Positions 8,312 through 16,565 of a DNA stretch of 64,000 nt are shown here, one piece after another. How positions within the stretch are numbered: position 1 is the stretch's first letter; every line of letters begins with the position of its first letter. The stretch lies in NCBI RefSeq assembly GCF_003030465.1, contig NZ_CP028339.1, forward strand, positions 3,542,041 through 3,606,040, read 5' to 3'. A program made the position numbers and the translations under genes. The stretch comes from Thauera aromatica K172 (lineage in GTDB: Bacteria; Pseudomonadota; Gammaproteobacteria; Burkholderiales; Rhodocyclaceae). The notes under the pieces were generated by a model. The model searched no databases, was not told the DNA's origin, and saw only the letters and a program-made list of their open reading frames with translations.

Positions 8312-9211
8312 ATGGAACTGCGTCACCTGCGTTACTTCGTCACTGTGGCCGAAGAGCTGCATTTCACCCGGGCCGCCGAACGCCTGCACATCGGCCAGCC
8401 GCCTTTGTCGATGCAGATCCGCGATCTGGAAGCGGAGCTGGGCGTGGCCCTGTTCGAACGCAGCAAGCGCCGGGTGACGCTGACCGAAGCCGGAGAACGC
8501 TTTCTGGTGCGCGCCCGGGCGATCCTCGACGATGCCGCGGCGGCGACCGAAGAAGCCCGGCGCGCCGCCCGCGGCGAGCTGGGCCGGCTGCGGATCGGCT
8601 TCACCTCCTCCCTGCCCTACTCCACCACCCTGCCCGACCTGCTCTACGCTTACCGCCAGCGCTATCCGGACGTGGAGCTGCAACTCACGGAAATGTTCAC
8701 CGACGCGCAATTGGCCGCGCTGGCCAGGGGCCGGCTGGATGTGGGCCTGGTGCGCTATGTCGGCGGCGCCGTCGCGGAAGGGGTCAAGGTGCGGGAAATC
8801 GGCCGCGATCCCCTGCGCCTGGTGATCAACGCCGCCCACCGCCTCGCCGGGCGGAGCTCGATCCGCTTCGCCGAGCTCGCCGACGAAGCCTTCATCGCCT
8901 TTCCGCCGGGCGCGGGGACGGGGCTGCCGGCCCTGCTCGCGCAGCTCGGCCGGCGTGCCGGCTTCGAGCCCCGGATCGTGCAGACCGCACGCGAGGCCAC
9001 CACCCAGATCGGCCTCGTCGCCGCCGGCCTGGGCCTGGCCCTGCTCCCCGCCCCGCTCGAATGCGTGCACATTCCCCGCGTCCGCTACCTGCCGATCGAC
9101 GACGAAGGCGCCCATTTCGCCCTCTCCGTCGCCGTCCGCGAAACCGATACCCGCCCCCTGCTGGCAGGCTTTCTCGAAGTACTGGAGCAGCTGCGGCCGC
9201 AAGCCGGCTGA
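8312..9211 (+). CDS. LysR-family transcriptional regulator
   Basis: This is a 299-residue LysR-type regulator. Residues 1-60 form the winged helix-turn-helix, with FTRAAERLHIGQPPLSMQIR as its recognition part. The remainder is the periplasmic-binding-protein-like effector domain, starting at about LRIGFTSS. It is divergent from the MFS transporter gene and probably controls it and itself. LysR proteins with this sequence pattern often respond to aromatic acids, but no effector can be named here. Confidence 0.93.
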   Translation: MELRHLRYFVTVAEELHFTRAAERLHIGQPPLSMQIRDLEAELGVALFERSKRRVTLTEAGERFLVRARAILDDAAAATEEARRAARGELGRLRIGFTSSLPYSTTLPDLLYAYRQRYPDVELQLTEMFTDAQLAALARGRLDVGLVRYVGGAVAEGVKVREIGRDPLRLVINAAHRLAGRSSIRFAELADEAFIAFPPGAGTGLPALLAQLGRRAGFEPRIVQTAREATTQIGLVAAGLGLALLPAPLECVHIPRVRYLPIDDEGAHFALSVAVRETDTRPLLAGFLEVLEQLRPQAG

Positions 9212-9233
9212 ACCCCGCAAGCCGCCAGACGAC

Positions 9234-10436
9234 TCACCAGTTCGACTCGCGCTCCGGAGTCGCGCTGATGCGGTGGATCGACAGGTCGGCGCCGTTGAAC
9301 TCCTCCTCCTGCTCCAGGCGCAGACCGACCGCCACCTTCAACGCCCCGTAGACGAGCCCGCCGCCGACGAGCGCGACGGCGATGCCGAGCGCAGTCATCA
9401 GCAGCTGCGGCAGGAACGCCACGCCGCCCAGGCCGCCGAGCGCTTCGCTGCCGAACACCCCCGCCGCCAGCCCGCCCCACGCGCCGCACAGTCCGTGCAG
9501 CGGCCACACCCCGAGCACGTCGTCGATCTTCCAGCGGTTCTGGGTCAGGGTAAACATCAGCACGAACAGCGCGCCCGCGACCGCGCCCACCACCAGCGCC
9601 CCGAGCGGGTGCATCACGTCCGAACCGGCGCACACCGCGACCAGGCCGGCGAGCGGGCCGTTATGGACGAAGCCGGGGTCATTGCGCCCGGCCGCGAGCG
9701 CCGCCACCGTGCCGCCGACCATCGCCATCAGCGAGTTGATCGCCACCAGGCCGGAAATGCTGTCGAGCCTCTGCGCCGACATCACGTTGAAGCCGAACCA
9801 GCCCACGATCAGGATCCACGCGCCGAGGGCGAGAAAGGGGATCGACGACGGCGGGTGCGCCGCGATCGCGCCGCTGCGCGAATAGCGCCCGCGCCGCGCC
9901 CCCAGCAGCAGCACCGCCGGCAGCGCGATCCAGCCGCCCATCGCGTGCACCACCACGGAGCCGGCGAAATCGTGGAACTCGGCACCGAAGCTCGCCTTCA
10001 GCCAGGCCTGGATGCCGAAGGCCTGGTTCCAGGCGATGCCTTCGAATAACGGATAGACGAAGCCGACGAGCAGGAAGGTCGCCGCCAGCTGGGGCTGGAA
10101 GCGGGCGCGCTCGGCGATGCCGCCGGAGATGATCGCCGGTATCGCCGCAGCGAAGGTCAGCAGGAAGAAGAAGCGGGTCAGTTCGTAGCCGCTTTTTTCG
10201 ACCAGGACCTGGGCGCCGCTGAAAAAATCCACGCCGTAGGCGATGCCGTAACCGATGAAGAAATAGGCCAGCGTCGACACCGCGAAATCGGACAGGATCT
10301 TCACCAGGGCATTGACCTGGTTCTTCTTGCGCACCGTGCCGAGCTCGAGGAAAGCGAACCCGGCATGCATCGCGAGCACCATGATGGCGCCCAGCAGGAT
10401 GAACAACACGTCGTTGCTGGAATTGCTTGCTTCCAT
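9234..10436 (-). CDS. amt: Ammonium transporter (Amt/MEP/Rh family)
   Basis: This 400-residue membrane protein has eleven predicted helices and the Amt signature region DFAGSVVVHAMGGWIALPAV at about residue 160. It passes ammonium/ammonia across the inner membrane. The ATG at 10436 is supported by a GGAGG ribosome site 5 bp upstream; longer in-frame starts run into the promoter. A glnK partner gene is not adjacent, which is unusual, since glnK and amtB are often paired. A strong sigma-54 promoter match lies 30 bp upstream, so expression should rise under nitrogen limitation. Confidence 0.94.
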   Translation of the reverse strand: MEASNSSNDVLFILLGAIMVLAMHAGFAFLELGTVRKKNQVNALVKILSDFAVSTLAYFFIGYGIAYGVDFFSGAQVLVEKSGYELTRFFFLLTFAAAIPAIISGGIAERARFQPQLAATFLLVGFVYPLFEGIAWNQAFGIQAWLKASFGAEFHDFAGSVVVHAMGGWIALPAVLLLGARRGRYSRSGAIAAHPPSSIPFLALGAWILIVGWFGFNVMSAQRLDSISGLVAINSLMAMVGGTVAALAAGRNDPGFVHNGPLAGLVAVCAGSDVMHPLGALVVGAVAGALFVLMFTLTQNRWKIDDVLGVWPLHGLCGAWGGLAAGVFGSEALGGLGGVAFLPQLLMTALGIAVALVGGGLVYGALKVAVGLRLEQEEEFNGADLSIHRISATPERESNW

Positions 10437-10464
10437 AAGACCTCCATATCGGACGATCTTTTCA

Positions 10465-10480
10465 AGCAAGCACTGTTCCA
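10465..10480 (-). promoter_or_regulatory. Sigma-54 promoter of amt
   Basis: On the minus strand the sequence is TGGAACAGTGCTTGCT. Against the consensus TGGCACG-N4-TTGCW it keeps TGG, AC, TTGCT and the exact spacing. The predicted start is near 10454, 18 bp before the amt ATG. Confidence 0.75.
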
Positions 10481-10533
10481 GTGCGAAAAAACGCGCCGAA
10501 TCAAACTGTTGCCACCCTTTCCGGGCATTTCTG

Positions 10534-10581
10534 CGCACCACGGACGTGCGCTATGCGCAGAACCCCCTCCAACTTGGTGCA
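10534..10581. promoter_or_regulatory. Two NtrC-like sites upstream of amt
   Basis: CGCACC-N5-CGTGCG (10534-10550) and CCCTCC-N5-GGTGCA (10565-10581) resemble the NtrC consensus TGCACC-N5-GGTGCA. They are centred about 88 and 119 bp upstream of the predicted sigma-54 start. The rest of the 314-bp interval to the next gene shows nothing else clear. Confidence 0.45.
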
Positions 10582-10750
10582 TCGTGCCGCGGCGCCGGCC
10601 GAAGCGAGTTGCCGCCGCGATGCAGCTCGCCTATGGTGAAGCGTGGCCGGCGCATGGAAACCGTTCGCCGGCCACGGCGTTCCCGGCCACGCACCGCCCA
10701 CCGCCGGGAGCAGGCCGCAGCCCGGCGCACCGCCCCGCAAGGAGATCCCC

Positions 10751-11323
10751 ATGAGCAAGTACAAGGTCGGCTACTTCGTCGGCAGCCTGTCGAGCACTTC
10801 GATCAATCGCCTGCTGGCGCAAGCGCTGGTGCGCCTGGCGCCGCCCGAACTGGAACTGAGCGAAATCCCGATCAAGGACCTGCCGCTCTACAGCCAGGAC
10901 TACGATGCCGACTTCCCGCCGGTCGCGCGCACCCTCAAGAAGAGCATTGCCGAGGTCGATGCCATCCTCTTCGTCACTCCCGAATTCAACCGCTCGATTC
11001 CCGGCGGGCTGAAGAACGCGATCGACTGGGCGAGCCGGCCCTGGGGCAAGAACTCCCTCGCCCGCAAGCCCACGGCCGTGATCGGCGCTTCCCCCGGCTC
11101 GATCGGCACCGCGCTGGCGCAGCAGAGCCTGCGCGGCGTGCTGTGCTTCTGCAACGCTCCCCTGATGAATACGGTCGAGGCCTACATTCAGTTCAAGCCC
11201 GGCCTGATCAGTGCAGACGGCCAGGTCACCGACCCGTCGACGGCCGATTTCCTGCGCAACTACATGAACGAGTTCCACGCCTTCATCGTGCGCGTGCTGA
11301 CCGTGCTGCCGCGCACCCCCTGA
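10751..11323 (+). CDS. NADPH-dependent FMN reductase (chromate/quinone reductase-like)
   Basis: This 190-residue flavodoxin-like protein has an N-terminal phosphate-binding GSLSSTSINRLLAQAL, where family members have GS-x-R-x-x-S-x-N. It also carries FVTPEFNRSIPGGLKNAIDW, the YxPEYN-S-IPGxLKNAxDW signature of NADPH-dependent FMN reductases. Relatives such as ChrR and YieF reduce quinones, chromate or azo dyes in the cytoplasm. A GGAG ribosome site lies 7 bp before the ATG. It is monocistronic, and the physiological acceptor is unknown. Confidence 0.9.
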   Translation: MSKYKVGYFVGSLSSTSINRLLAQALVRLAPPELELSEIPIKDLPLYSQDYDADFPPVARTLKKSIAEVDAILFVTPEFNRSIPGGLKNAIDWASRPWGKNSLARKPTAVIGASPGSIGTALAQQSLRGVLCFCNAPLMNTVEAYIQFKPGLISADGQVTDPSTADFLRNYMNEFHAFIVRVLTVLPRTP

Positions 11324-11504
11324 TCGATCGACCCCGAACCCACCACGACCGCCAGGACGCCCCGTCCCGGCCGTGGTGCGGCGCGCGGCGCGGCCGGCCG
11401 CGGACGCTCCGTCCGGCGAGGAACCGCAGCGCCTTCGGGCAGCCGCCTTTGGGCCGTTTTCGCGCCGCAGCGTAAAATGCGTTTTTGACCGCCCCTCGCC
11501 GCCA

Positions 11505-12923
11505 ATGCCCGCCTCCCCTGCCGCCGCCCGCCGCCCCGAACTGCTCGCCCCCGCCGGCACCCTGGAGATGATGCATACCGCCTTCGCCTACGGCGCGGAC
11601 GCGGTCTATGCCGGCCAGCCGCGCTATTCGCTGCGCGTGCGCAACAACAGCTTCGGCCAGCTCGATACGCTCGCCGCCGGCATCGACGCCGCCCACGCCG
11701 CCGGCAAGCTGTTCTACCTGGTCGCCAACATCACCCCGCACAACGCCAAGATCCGCAGCTTCGAGGCCGACATGGCGCCGGTGATCGCGCTGCGCCCCGA
11801 CGCCCTGATCATGGCCGACCCCGGGCTGATGATGCTGGTGCGCGAGCGCTGGCCGGAGACCGACCTCCACCTCTCGGTGCAGGCCAACACCACCAACTAC
11901 GCCTCGGTGCGCTTCTGGCAGTCGGTCGGGGTCAAGCGCATCATCCTGTCGCGCGAACTGTCGCTCGACGAGATCGCCGAGATCCGCGACGCCTGCCCGG
12001 ACGTCGAGCTCGAAGTCTTCGTCCACGGCGCGCTGTGCATCGCCTACTCCGGACGCTGCCTGCTGTCGGGCTACTTCAACCACCGCGACCCCAACCAGGG
12101 GAGCTGCACCAATGCCTGCCGCTGGGACTACAGCCTGCACGAAGCGGGCGAGGACGCCAGCGGCAACATCCACGCCGACGGCGGCCCGCCGATCGGCACC
12201 CCGAAGGACGCCGGCGCGGTCGGCACCGCCACCCGCAGCCGGCGCCAGCTGGCACACGGCGCCGCGCTCGGCGGCGGCCCGCGCCACATCGGCGGCAGCA
12301 AGCCGTGGCTGCTCGAAGAAGGCACCCGCCCCGGCGAGTTGATGCCGATCGAGGAGGACGAGCACGGCACCTACATCCTCAACTCGAAGGATCTGCGCGC
12401 GATCGAGCACGTCCACCGGCTGGTCGAGATCGGCGTCGATTCACTGAAGATCGAGGGCCGCACCAAGAGCCCGTACTACGTCGCCCGCGCCGCCCAGAGC
12501 TACCGCCGGGCGATCGACGACGCCCTCGCCGGCCAGCCCTTCGACCCCCGCCTGCTCGGCGAACTCGAAGGGCTGGCGAGCCGCGGCTACACCGACGGCT
12601 TCTACCAGCGCCACCACACCCCCGAACAGCAGAACTACCTGCGCGGCCATTCCGAATCCGGACGCAGCCTGCTGGTCGGCGAAGTGGTGGGCTACGATGC
12701 CGCCCGCGGACTGGCCGAAGTCGAAGTCAAGAACGGCTTCGCCCCCGGTGACCGGCTCGAGTTCGTGCAGCCCGCCGGCAACCGCGACGGCGTGCCGACG
12801 CAGGTCCTCGCCGCCGACGGCAGCCCGCTCGCGCGCGTCCCCGGCAGCGGCCGGCGGGTGTGGCTGGCGCTGCCCGCAGGCAGCGACCCGGCGCAGCCCT
12901 GCTTCATCGCCCGCTACCTCTGA
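11505..12923 (+). CDS. trhP: U32-family tRNA hydroxylation protein (YegQ/TrhP-like)
   Basis: Members of this group (E. coli YegQ, renamed TrhP) take part in making 5-hydroxyuridine at the tRNA wobble position 34. The start PELLAPAGTLEMMHTAFAYG, the segment ELEVFVHGALCIAYSGRC and the cysteine-containing GSCTNACRW match the U32 signature. The protein is 472 residues, somewhat longer than E. coli YegQ. The extra length is a Gly/Ala-rich insertion of about 60 residues after the CRW motif (about residues 212-275), before MPIEEDEHGTYILNSKDL. The ATG at 11505 starts just before the conserved domain. Confidence 0.88.
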   Translation: MPASPAAARRPELLAPAGTLEMMHTAFAYGADAVYAGQPRYSLRVRNNSFGQLDTLAAGIDAAHAAGKLFYLVANITPHNAKIRSFEADMAPVIALRPDALIMADPGLMMLVRERWPETDLHLSVQANTTNYASVRFWQSVGVKRIILSRELSLDEIAEIRDACPDVELEVFVHGALCIAYSGRCLLSGYFNHRDPNQGSCTNACRWDYSLHEAGEDASGNIHADGGPPIGTPKDAGAVGTATRSRRQLAHGAALGGGPRHIGGSKPWLLEEGTRPGELMPIEEDEHGTYILNSKDLRAIEHVHRLVEIGVDSLKIEGRTKSPYYVARAAQSYRRAIDDALAGQPFDPRLLGELEGLASRGYTDGFYQRHHTPEQQNYLRGHSESGRSLLVGEVVGYDAARGLAEVEVKNGFAPGDRLEFVQPAGNRDGVPTQVLAADGSPLARVPGSGRRVWLALPAGSDPAQPCFIARYL

Positions 12924-12994
12924 CCCCCCGCCGCCCGCGGGTACCGCAGCTTCCCGCGCCGCTGCCCGCCCTCTCCCGCCTCCCGACCTTCGCC

Positions 12995-13663
12995 ATGATC
13001 CTCGACATCGACCTCGTTTCCGACTTCGTCTGCCCCTGGTGCTTCCTCGGCAAGACCCGCCTCGACCACGCCCTCGCCGAACTCCGCGCCAGCCGCCCCG
13101 ACCTCGAAGTCCGGGTGAACTGGCTGCCCTTCTTCCTCAACCCGGACACGCCGGCGGCGGGCGAGCCCTACCGCGCCTTCCTCGACGCGAAATTCGGCGG
13201 CCCGATCAAGGCCGAGGCGGCGCTCGACCGCGTGCGCGAGGCGGCCGCGGCGGACGGGCTGGACTACGCCTTCGAACGCATCCAGACCCGCCCCAACACC
13301 CTCGACGCGCACCGCCTGATGTACCGGGCGCAGGCCGCGGGGCGCAAGCCGGCCCACATCCAGGCCCTGGCCCAGGCCTTGTTCGCCGCCCATTTCCAGG
13401 AAGGGCGGGACATCGGCGATGCGGACACGCTGGCCGACATCGCCACCGCCTGCGGCGACCGTCGCGACGCCGTGACGGCCTACCTCGCCGGCAAGACGGA
13501 CGTCGACAAAGTCCGGCGCATGGCCGAGGGCGTGCGCCGGCAGGGCATCGACGGCGTGCCTTTTTTCATCCTCAACCGCAAGCTCGCAGTGTCCGGCGCG
13601 CAATCAACCGCGATCCTGGGGGCGACGATCCTGCAGTCGCTGGAAACGGCCAAACCCTCCTGA
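12995..13663 (+). CDS. DsbA-family (FrnE-like) thiol oxidoreductase
   Basis: This is a 222-residue thioredoxin-fold protein of the DsbA/HCCA-isomerase superfamily. The redox motif CPWC sits at about residue 13 in DLVSDFVCPWCFLGK, and the cis-proline region is GIDGVPFFILN. There is no signal peptide, so it acts in the cytoplasm as FrnE-type proteins do. The central helical insertion and the sequence RMAEGVRRQGIDGVPFF are typical of FrnE. It follows the U32 gene by 71 bp on the same strand. Confidence 0.9.
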   Translation: MILDIDLVSDFVCPWCFLGKTRLDHALAELRASRPDLEVRVNWLPFFLNPDTPAAGEPYRAFLDAKFGGPIKAEAALDRVREAAAADGLDYAFERIQTRPNTLDAHRLMYRAQAAGRKPAHIQALAQALFAAHFQEGRDIGDADTLADIATACGDRRDAVTAYLAGKTDVDKVRRMAEGVRRQGIDGVPFFILNRKLAVSGAQSTAILGATILQSLETAKPS

Positions 13664-13800
13664 GCCTGTTGCGGCGTGCGGGAACACCCGCCGCCACGCC
13701 CGCGTCTGAACGAAGGCGAAGCGCCGTGGACGGGGTTCGACCCGTGTCGTCCACCGGTTTTCCGTCGCCTCGCGCCGATCGAGGATGAACGCCCACCCCC

Positions 13801-14601
13801 ATGCTCTCCACCGACGACCTCGAAGCCCTCGCCCGGGCCCACCGGCTGCTCGACAGCCCCAGCCTTGCCGCACGGCTGAGCGGCTTCATCGGCAGCCCGC
13901 TCGAACGCGGCCTGGCACGCCTGCCGCAAGCCTGGCGCGCCCGCGTCGGCGCGCTCGCCCACGACGCCCTGCTGCGTGCGCTCGCGGCGGCGGCGAAAAC
14001 GCTGAAGGCGGAAGCGGACAGCGCCTCGCCGCGCCTGCACAAGCTGCTCGGCTCGGTCAGCGGCGGTGCCGGCGGCGCCTTCGGCCTCGCCGGGCTGACG
14101 GTGGAAATTCCGCTGTCGACGATCCTGATCATGCGCGCCATCCTCGACATCGCGCGCGCCGAAGGCGAGGACATCGGCACCGCCGGTGCGCGCCTGGCGG
14201 CGCTCGAAGTGTTCGCCCTCGGCAGCCACGCGCCCAGCGACGATGCCGCCGATGCTGGCTATTACGCGGTCCGTGCGGCGCTCGCCAGCGGCGTCAGCGA
14301 GGCCGCCCGCCACCTCGCCGAAAAGGGCTTGAGCGCCGAAGGCGCGCCCGCGCTGGTGCGCCTGATCACGCTCGTCGCCGCGCGCTACAAGGTCCAGCTC
14401 ACGCAGAAGGCCGCCGGCATGCTGGTGCCGGGCATCGGCGCCGCCGCCGGCGCCGCAATCAACCTGATGTTCATGAACCACTTCCAGGACGTCAGCCGCG
14501 GCCACTTCACCGTGCGCCGGCTCGAACGCCGCTACGGCGCGGACGCGGTGCACGCCGCGTGGCAGGTGCTGGACGCGCACAGGGGCACGCCGCGGCCCTG
14601 A
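13801..14601 (+). CDS. EcsC-family protein
   Basis: The 266-residue protein matches EcsC-domain proteins in its layout. An amphipathic N-terminal half leads into a Gly-rich hydrophobic stretch (GSVSGGAGGAFGLAGLTVEI, about residues 81-100). Conserved segments near the C-terminus include AAGMLVPGIGAAAGAAINLMF and a final FTVRRLERRYG. EcsC was named from the Bacillus ecs locus, but the biochemical role of the family is unknown. It may be membrane-associated. It is convergent with the HD-GYP gene. Confidence 0.82.
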   Translation: MLSTDDLEALARAHRLLDSPSLAARLSGFIGSPLERGLARLPQAWRARVGALAHDALLRALAAAAKTLKAEADSASPRLHKLLGSVSGGAGGAFGLAGLTVEIPLSTILIMRAILDIARAEGEDIGTAGARLAALEVFALGSHAPSDDAADAGYYAVRAALASGVSEAARHLAEKGLSAEGAPALVRLITLVAARYKVQLTQKAAGMLVPGIGAAAGAAINLMFMNHFQDVSRGHFTVRRLERRYGADAVHAAWQVLDAHRGTPRP

Positions 14602-14648
14602 GCCGCACGTGGCTCGGACGCGCCCGGCCGGTGCTCAGGCCAAGCCAC

Positions 14649-15914
14649 TCAAGCCAGGCCGAAATGCGAGCGAACCCGCTCATCGAGCAAGGTCCTGCAA
14701 TCCTCGTCGGAGCAGGACGCCAGACGGTCGTGGATTTCCCGCGAGACCTGCCGGAATGCATCAATCACACAGGGATCGAAGTGGCGGCCTGCGTCCCTTT
14801 CCAGAATCGCCATGGCCGCATCAAACCCCATCGCCTCTTTGTAAGGGCGCTTGGAACACAACGCATCGAACACGTCCGCCACGGCGAAAATACGCGCCGA
14901 AAGAGGAATCGCCAGCCCCTCCAGGCGGCGGGGGTAGCCCGTTCCATCCCACTTTTCATGGTGGCCGGAGACGACGTTGCGCGCCTTTTCGAGCCAGCCG
15001 ATCCCGCCGATGATTTCTTCCCCTTGCTCGACATGGGTGCGCATGATGGAGAACTCGCTTTCATCGAGCTTTCCGGGCTTGAGCAGGATGGCATCGGGAA
15101 TGGCGATCTTGCCGATGTCGTGGAGGAAGCTGCCGACGATCAGCGCCTGCATGTCGCTGCCCGCCACACCCAGCTGCTCGGCAAGCCTGATGGCGATCCA
15201 GGCCACCCGGCAATTGTGCCCTCCCGTATCCGAATCACGTTTGGCGATCGCACGCCCCAGCGCCTCCATCGTCGAGAGGTGGGCGCCGAGCACGTCGCGC
15301 GCCCGGCGTTCGTTTTCCGCAGACAGATTCACCACGACGGGGTAGATGGCCGCGCCGCACAGCAAGGCGGCCAAGCCGACCAGCGCGGCAATCCCCAGCG
15401 CGTCCGAGCGCATCTGCGCCTGCTGCCATTCGGGGACGACCCGGACGCCTTCGAAGTAGCCGGTCACGGCAGAGCGGGGGGCTTCCAGCGATTCGCGCAG
15501 TGGCACGAACACGCGCAGCACCCAGCGCCCGTCGGCAAGGTTGATGCTTTCGTAGGACGCCCGGGTATAGGCGGGTCTGCCGTGCGATGACAGCAGGGGC
15601 TCAACCTCTTCGCCTTCCGCCGTCATCGTCTCGGCCAGCTTCAGACCGTTGCGGTCGTATATCTCGGCAATATCGAAGAGCCCCCCGGTGATGGCCTTCG
15701 CCGCCTGGACGGCATGTTCGGTGGCCGCCGCATCCGGCCGGTAAATGGCTCCGGAATGGCTGATCAGCCGTTGCGACTCCTCGATTGCAAGGGCCACCGT
15801 GCTCTCTTCCGCCTTCTCCCGGGCCACGAACCACGCCGCCACGCTCGCGAGTGCAGCCAGAACGATGCTGACGGCGGCGATGCGGAATGCGGCCTTCCTG
15901 CTGAAAGAATTCAT
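14649..15914 (-). CDS. Membrane-anchored HD-GYP cyclic-di-GMP phosphodiesterase
   Basis: The 421-residue protein has an N-terminal helix (about residues 8-28), a periplasmic sensor region of about 150 residues, a second membrane helix near residue 170 and a cytoplasmic HD-GYP domain. The domain has FLHDIGKIAIPD and HHEKWDGTGYP, the two motifs that hold the metals and define HD-GYP enzymes, which hydrolyse cyclic-di-GMP. The periplasmic part resembles no named sensor domain I can identify. It lies alone between convergent and codirectional genes. Control of motility or biofilm is the usual consequence in this family. Confidence 0.9.
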   Translation of the reverse strand: MNSFSRKAAFRIAAVSIVLAALASVAAWFVAREKAEESTVALAIEESQRLISHSGAIYRPDAAATEHAVQAAKAITGGLFDIAEIYDRNGLKLAETMTAEGEEVEPLLSSHGRPAYTRASYESINLADGRWVLRVFVPLRESLEAPRSAVTGYFEGVRVVPEWQQAQMRSDALGIAALVGLAALLCGAAIYPVVVNLSAENERRARDVLGAHLSTMEALGRAIAKRDSDTGGHNCRVAWIAIRLAEQLGVAGSDMQALIVGSFLHDIGKIAIPDAILLKPGKLDESEFSIMRTHVEQGEEIIGGIGWLEKARNVVSGHHEKWDGTGYPRRLEGLAIPLSARIFAVADVFDALCSKRPYKEAMGFDAAMAILERDAGRHFDPCVIDAFRQVSREIHDRLASCSDEDCRTLLDERVRSHFGLA

Positions 15915-15986
15915 CTCCGTCCCTTTCCTCTCCTTGCCGTTACCGATGCCGTCAACGAGCGCGCCCGAGCTGCAGCCTCGCCCCCC

Positions 15987-16565
15987 TTAGCGGGCGGCGC
16001 CCCCCGCCGCGCCCAGGCCGAGCAGTTCGCGCACCCGCGCCTCGCCGAGCACGCCCGATACCGCCGTCGCCCCGCCGCGACCGTCGAACAATAGCGTGCG
16101 CGGCAGCTCGCCGCGCCAGTCCGGATCGATGGCGAAGGCCAGGCGCTCGGGGGCCTCGTCGCCATAGGCAAAACGCTCGCCGGGCACGCCGAAACGGTCG
16201 AGGATCGCGCCCAGCTGCGGCTCGGCCGGTTCCACGGCGAGCGTGATCAGGCGTAGGCCGGGCTCGGCCTGCGCCATCGCCGCGAACAGGGCAAGGTTCT
16301 TCTTGCAATGCACGCACTCGGCCGACCACAGCGCCAGGATGGTCGGCGCGCGGTGGGCGGCAGGCGCGACGAGGCGGCGCGCGCCGGCCGCATCGAGGCT
16401 GACGAAAGCCGGTGCGGCGGGAGGCATCGCAGCGGCACCCGCCGCGGCGGGCACGCCCGCCGTCATCGTGGCCGCAGCGCCCGGCGGCGCCCAGCCCAGC
16501 AAGACGGCTGCGAGCACGGCAGCCAGCGCGGTTGCCGCATTTTTCTTCAGGCGGTTCGTCTTCAT
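15987..16565 (-). CDS. TlpA-like periplasmic thioredoxin-fold protein
   Basis: This 192-residue protein has an N-terminal signal sequence (MKTNRLKKNAATALAAVLAA) and a thioredoxin-like domain with the motif CVHCKK at about residue 86, preceded by LALWSAECVHC. This is the WC-x-x-C position, with Glu-Cys in place of Trp-Cys. It overlaps the BNR-like gene by four bases (ATGA) and is the last gene of a TonB-receptor operon. It probably keeps cysteines of a partner reduced, perhaps for metal handling; the partner is not identified. Confidence 0.8.
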   Translation of the reverse strand: MKTNRLKKNAATALAAVLAAVLLGWAPPGAAATMTAGVPAAAGAAAMPPAAPAFVSLDAAGARRLVAPAAHRAPTILALWSAECVHCKKNLALFAAMAQAEPGLRLITLAVEPAEPQLGAILDRFGVPGERFAYGDEAPERLAFAIDPDWRGELPRTLLFDGRGGATAVSGVLGEARVRELLGLGAAGGAAR

